Of a stretch of DNA of 23,289 nt, positions 18,957 to 23,289 are shown one piece after another (position 1 is the first letter of the stretch; each line of letters starts with the position of its first letter). The notes under the pieces are model-generated. The model did not search any database. It was given only the letters and a program-made list of their open reading frames with translations, and was not told the DNA's origin. The stretch spans positions 170,001 to 193,289 of the forward strand of contig MCFG01000085.1 in NCBI GenBank assembly GCA_002104895.1, read 5' to 3'. The DNA is from Anaeromyces robustus. Lineage: Eukaryota; Neocallimastigomycota; Neocallimastigomycetes; Neocallimastigales; Neocallimastigaceae. Position numbers and translations under genes: made by a program.

Positions 18957-19415
18957 ATATCCATAAGATTTAATTGAGAACCTGAATCAATGAGTAACTT
19001 AAAACGTTGCATGAAGAGGTTAAAGTTTATAGATTGAATTCGGCAACTGGAGCATTCAAAGATGGACCATCAGAAAGTCTAGGTCTTAGTTTTGGTTTAG
19101 ATTCTGGATTAGAAATAAAAGCATTGCTGGAAGAGGGTTTGTTGTCATCTTCATTTACTTTATTCTTTAAAGGGCAATTATTAACTTGATGATTTTTCGA
19201 TCCACAGTAGAAGCAAAGATGTTCTTTTCTTCTTCTTTTTTTTCATTGAGTTATTGTTTCATTAGATTTACTTGAGGAGAATTGAAACGGGCTAGAATAG
19301 CGACCAGAAGAATGATTACTTGTATTATTCGATTTAAAATATTGATTATGAGTAGAGAGTCTTAAATCTATACGAGAGACTATGGTTTGAAGAGAGAATA
19401 AGGATTGTGGCCCAG

Positions 19416-19980
19416 TAATAAGAGTGATATTGTAAATTAAAAATAAAAAATATTTTTTTAAAAATATTGTAATTTATGTTTAATATTTGAATTATAAACT
19501 TTACATTTCATTTAAATTAATATATTAATTATATTACTTCATAATTTAAATAAAAATAGAAATATCAATAATTGATTTCATGTTTAACAATATTTTTTCT
19601 TCAAAGTTAACGAAACAATCATATAAATTTTAGATTAGATTTTTGAATATTTAAATTCATATAATATATTTTATTTTATTTTATTTTATTTATTAACAAT
19701 CAATAAATAAATAAATAAATATCAAAAAAAAATGATATTTAATAGTATATATTATTAAAATAGTTAGTAATAAAATATAGATTATATATATATTTTTTTT
19801 TAATAAAATAAAATGGAAAGGAAAACTAATTAAAGAATTGAAAATAATAAAAATAAAATAAAATTATTAACAGAAAATTTATTTATTTATTTATTTATTT
19901 ATTTATTATTTTTTTTAATTTTTATTTTTTTTTATTTTATTTTTATTTTAATGGTGAAAATACTATAAATAAAAATAGGG
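19416..19980 (+). mobile_element. R3: partial copy of R repeat
   Basis: From AATAAGAGTGATATTG onward this matches R1 from about 5652 to about 6365, including the ATATTTTATTTTA array (shorter here) and GGAAAGGAAAACTAATTAAAG. The first 540 or so bases of R1 are missing where it meets G2. It is the same orientation as R1. Confidence 0.75.
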
Positions 19981-19985
19981 AAGTG

Positions 19986-20024
19986 TGCATTTCGGCAATG
20001 TATTTCGTAAATGTATCGCTCATT
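19986..20024 (+). repeat. Degenerate MULE-family terminus next to R3
   Basis: TGCATTTCGGCAATG, then TATTTCGTAAATG and a CGCTCATT segment follow the layout of the left ends of E2 and E3 (two 13-base units then GGGGCGCAT) with several changes. No other part of a MULE follows. Confidence 0.5.
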
Positions 20025-20049
20025 AAAATAACGTATTATTTAAATGTAT

Positions 20050-21430
20050 TATATTGTGGCTTATAAATTAAATTAAAAATTTAGGTTAAATAATAAAATA
20101 TTGTTAAATGAGGGTAGTTTTGGTTTAATAATGGTCAGGTCAAGATGTTTAATTAATAACAAAATAACTAATTAAACAAATATATAATTAATAGGCAAAT
20201 TTAATTGATTAATACACAATAAATTAATTAATTAAAGAACACGTTTTAAAATAATTAAGTTTTATAATAATATTTTTTATTAATAATTAATTAAGAAAAG
20301 TTTAAATAATAATTAGATTATTAAGTCATTAATTCTAAGTTATTTAATAATCTTACAAAGATTAAAAGGAATTGTAATTTCAATCCTTATTTATACTTTT
20401 TCTAAATCTAATAATTATTAATACATTTAATTATTATAATCTATTGATAATATATTTATACATGTATAATTTTAAATAAAATATATGAATAAAATAATAT
20501 TGATAAAAATCTAACTATATAAAACTAATATAAAACTATATAAACTATTAATAAATTTAATGATAAGAATTATAATCTAAGATTTAGATTTATAACTATT
20601 CTAATTATCTAACTAGTTAACTATTTAATTATTTAATTGCTTAGTATACTATTTAATTATTTATCTATATATTAATTATTTTTATCTTTGGATTTTTATG
20701 ATCTTTTCTGTATAATTAATTCTAGATAAAATGGGATATTTTTAATTATTTAAGATCTTAAGTAAATTTTAAATCTTTTTGAGATTTTTTAGAATTCTAA
20801 GAATTTCTGTAAATTAATATAATAATCAACTATTCTAATTTTTTATAAAATAATTAACAATTATTATAATATATTATATAAATTATTATTATTATTATAA
20901 TTAAAATTTTATAGATTATTTGAAGGCGTTTTCTGTATATCTGAATAATTATTATTATTATAAATTATAATATAATTATTGAAATAAAAAGATTTTATCT
21001 ATATAAATTTTATAATTATTTATTTATGGATCCTTGTAAATATTTAATTATATTTTTATATTGTGTAAACCTTTAAAGTCCAATATCTCGCCAACCAGTG
21101 GTCCAAATGGGCTGAAATTCAGATATGTTGTAGCTCTTGAGCAGAGCTTCCCAATGAGCATAAAATCAAAGTGAAGCGGAGGAAAATCTCAATTATTTGG
21201 CAAGTTATCGTTATTTTTCTTATTATTTTTACTAATATCTTAAGGGTTAAATTAAGTTGATTAATATTTATTTAATTTGTCCAAACCCTTTACAATATCG
21301 ATTTAAATGCTTTTTAATATTTGTTTATTTTATTGAAAATCGAATTTTAAGTGATTTAGTCAATAACGAAATTTAAATGTAATTGATCTGTTAGTGAATT
21401 TCAATTTTAAATCCACTAATATTCGCGACA
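20050..21430 (-). repeat. 3' LTR region of gypsy element G3 (left boundary unresolved)
   Basis: Reading on the minus strand, TGTCGCGAATATTAGTGG begins just after a GGGGGAGCGA purine tract, as expected for the start of a 3' LTR. A much less AT-rich block (21078-21185) lies inside, in an otherwise strongly AT-rich non-coding sequence. The far end of the LTR is not certain; a TG near 20055 is possible. The partner LTR would lie right of the window. Confidence 0.55.
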
Positions 21431-21444
21431 TCGCTCCCCCAAAG
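21431..21444 (-). other. Polypurine tract of G3
   Basis: On the minus strand CTTTGGGGGAGCGA stands directly before the TGTCGCG start of the proposed LTR. Confidence 0.6.
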
Positions 21445-21678
21445 AAAATCGAATTCCAGGCGATTGTCAATAACCAAATAATATGAATTAAAGTTTGAAA
21501 TTAATAATTTTAAATAATTTATAGTAAAAATAATATAATTGAATATATTATAAGTTGAATAATAAATATATAATATAAAATAGTTGATATTAAATTTTTA
21601 AAGATTTTTAATTGAATGATATATTTTGAATATATTGCAATATATGGAAATTTATATTGAAAAAAAATTTTTAAAATT

Positions 21679-21717
<39 letters not shown>

Positions 21718-22303
21718 AAATTTTTAATTAATAAAAATTTTTTATTGAAAAATTATTAAAAAAAAAAATTTTTTTTTTTTTGAATAATAAAATTGATATC
21801 AATAATAGTGAATATTTTGTAATAAAATTGAATATTTTTATAATTAATAGTCCATTTTAACATTAATTTTGATAATAGTTGAGTGTGTATATTGTATATT
21901 TTGATTTTTAGTGTAAAATTGTAATTTTTGAAATAAAGATGTAAAACGATTGCATGTTAAATTTTAATAAAATTGAAGTGTTTTTTAATTTTTTTTTTTT
22001 TTTATTTAATTTATATGAAAAATTTGAAAAAATTTTTTTGAAATTGAAATTTCAATTTGTTATGAATTTTGTTGAAATTTCAAAATGAATTGTTGAGATG
22101 AGTCTATGGTGTGTTAGTAATTATTGTTGATATTTGTTTTTTGAATTATATTATTGATTTTTTATATATTGGTGTAAATTAAATTGAAATTAATGTTTGC
22201 GAATGTTTTTATTGAAATTGATTAATAATTCTTGTAACGTGGGTCGTTTTCAATAACTGTTGCAGGCACCCAGTGCCAGGTTAGTCTATGTTTGTACTTA
22301 TTT
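21445..22303 (-). other. Non-coding stretch between G3 integrase and its LTR
   Basis: About 860 bases, strongly AT-rich, with a T run near 21690-21716 and other homopolymers. Apart from a short less AT-rich part at 22235-22285 close to the integrase end, no coding signal or known motif was seen. Confidence 0.6.
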
Positions 22304-23289
22304 TTATTCATATCGTTTTTCTTTATAGTTAGTCCTAAAATCGGCTATTTCTACTATTTCTGCGGTAGTTTCTTTGTATTTTTTCCTGTTTTTAAATATT
22401 TCTGGAGTAGAAATGTATGGTTCTAGCTCAGAAATATGGAATACTGGATGATGTTTTGGGAAAGGTGACTTCGAAATGTCGATTTTATAATTACCATTAG
22501 GTAGCACTTCCAAGATTTTGTATGGTCCATACTTGCGTGGAGCAAGTTTTTGATTTTCATTAGTAGCAAACGCTGGTGGAGCATTAATCCATACTTTTTC
22601 ATTTTCTTTTAACTCTGGTGCAGCAATTCTTTTCTTATCAGCTTGTCTTTTGTATAAGTCTTGTGCACGCATTAACACTTCTTTAACTAAAGGAAAGTTA
22701 TCACCTACATTTTGAATATATTTAAAATTAGAGTTAGTACCATTAAATAAGAAAATATCATCAATTGATGGATTAAAACCATAGTTAATAAAGAATGGAG
22801 TTTGCTTAGTAGACTCATTAATTGTATTGTTATAAACAAATTCTGCTAAATGTAGCCATTCAACCCAATCATCGTGGAAAAAGGCTCTTGAGTAGCATCT
22901 TAAATATTGTTCGATGAATGAATTACAACGTTCTACTTGACCAACTGTTTCATGATGGTCGGTAGTAGCAATCTTTGGTTGAATCCAAAGTTTTTCCATA
23001 AGTTCAAGCCATAAAGCACTAGTGAATTGCGTTCCTCTGTCAGTGTAGATATCTTCAGGTAGTCCATGCAATCTAAATATGTGTTTTATGAATGCTTTGG
23101 CTGTTTCTTCGGCAGTAGGTATTTCTTTAAATGGAATTAAGTGAATCATTTTTGAAAAACGATCTACAACAACCATAACTACTGTATATTTTTTAGATTC
23201 AGGTAGTCCACATAAGAAATCTATTTCGATTGACTTCCAAGGGCGATCAGGAACTTCCAAAGGTCTTAATAAGTCATATCTCTTGTGTC
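22304..23289 (-). CDS. G3 Ty3/gypsy integrase, C-terminal portion, open to the right edge
   Basis: The frame is open from the right edge (HKRYDLLRPLEVPDRPW at the very start) to a stop at 22304. The integrase core has the DD35E triad: Asp in SIEIDFL, Asp in YTDRGTQF and Glu in GQVERCNSF. The first two are about 60 residues apart, and the last two have 35 between them. The helix after the Glu carries YNNTINESTKQTPFFINYG, typical of Ty3/gypsy. The C-terminal GPY/F module is RKYGPYKILEVLPNGNYKI, followed by HPVFHISELEPY. No chromodomain is seen. In intact elements integrase joins the cDNA to the genome in the nucleus. The visible part looks whole, but gag, protease and reverse transcriptase lie outside the window, so the state of the element is unknown. 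Confidence 0.92.
   Translation of the reverse strand, partial: HKRYDLLRPLEVPDRPWKSIEIDFLCGLPESKKYTVVMVVVDRFSKMIHLIPFKEIPTAEETAKAFIKHIFRLHGLPEDIYTDRGTQFTSALWLELMEKLWIQPKIATTDHHETVGQVERCNSFIEQYLRCYSRAFFHDDWVEWLHLAEFVYNNTINESTKQTPFFINYGFNPSIDDIFLFNGTNSNFKYIQNVGDNFPLVKEVLMRAQDLYKRQADKKRIAAPELKENEKVWINAPPAFATNENQKLAPRKYGPYKILEVLPNGNYKIDISKSPFPKHHPVFHISELEPYISTPEIFKNRKKYKETTAEIVEIADFRTNYKEKRYE

Larger units (their letters stand above)
16720..19415 (-). mobile_element. G2: gag-protease fragment of a second gypsy element, split by a nested LTR element
   Basis: On the right side (18962 to about 19415) are a gag tail (QSLFSLQTIVSRIDLRL), the knuckle CFYCGSKNHQVNNC (about 19190-19235) and the protease active-site region (LIDSGSQLN). 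On the left side (16988 to about 16720) are the later protease parts, including CGILGIDWLATHNPSINF. The two sides are separated by the LTR element at 16989-18956. The order and strand match G1, but sequences differ enough to be another copy or subfamily. Reverse transcriptase and integrase are absent. The right edge meets the R3 repeat. This fragment is broken. Confidence 0.82.

Noticed and set aside
19007-19189. Plus-strand 60-residue ORF
   Set aside because: It is antisense to the G2 gag-protease sequence, which has recognisable motifs.
1-23289. Transfer RNA or ribosomal RNA genes
   Set aside because: No stretch with the expected cloverleaf boxes or conserved rRNA sequence was seen in the less AT-rich parts.
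1-23289. Dictyostelid origin
   Set aside because: AT content and TTA repeats would fit, but the bacterial-type acetyltransferase and the pentanucleotide arrays lean towards an anaerobic fungus. This is a preference, not a proof.

Overview
The window looks like a transposon-rich stretch of an extremely AT-rich eukaryotic genome. Evidence for a eukaryote: a gene with five short GT-AG introns, long microsatellites in introns and spacers, Ty3/gypsy retroelements and Mutator-like DNA transposons. My best guess is an anaerobic gut fungus (Neocallimastigomycota). The base composition, the pentanucleotide repeats and a bacterial-type acetyltransferase all fit that group. This is inference; a dictyostelid or another AT-rich protist or fungus is not excluded.

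Positions 1-3250 are host DNA. The 3' part of a TAPT1/EMP65-family membrane-protein gene runs on the plus strand (1-1949, six exons visible). A 293-base AAAAT repeat follows, then an intronless GNAT acetyltransferase gene (2710-3225). Positions 3251-4004 appear empty apart from simple repeats.

Positions 4005-11760 are a nest of DNA transposons sharing ends built from a 13-base, nearly palindromic unit (TTGCATTTCGCAA). E3 (7637-10503) encodes a FLYWCH zinc finger plus MULE-type DDE transposase in two frames joined at an A-run. E1 (4005-5104) and E2 (6474-7634) are internally deleted, non-coding relatives with different deletion points. A second repeat, R, has its own terminal repeats and lies in inverted orientation on both sides of E2-E3 (about 5112-6450 and 10510-11732). 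A third, partial R copy lies at 19416-19980.

Positions 11762-19415 hold broken Ty3/gypsy DNA on the minus strand. G1 (11762-16367) carries gag, protease, reverse transcriptase, RNase H and the start of integrase. It is interrupted by a probable solo LTR (13027-13640, duplication GTGAC) and by a segment with an unrecognised 240-residue ORF (about 14400-15340). G2 (about 16720-19415) is a gag-protease fragment split by a recent coding-less LTR element (16989-18956). That element has two 585-base LTRs that look identical and an ATATC target duplication.

Positions 20050-23289 are the 3' half of a third gypsy element on the minus strand. A long LTR and polypurine tract lead to an integrase with an intact DD35E triad, open to the right edge.

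The host genes show no operon-like relationship. The biology of the window is mostly transposon-into-transposon insertion and a MULE family with non-autonomous satellites.
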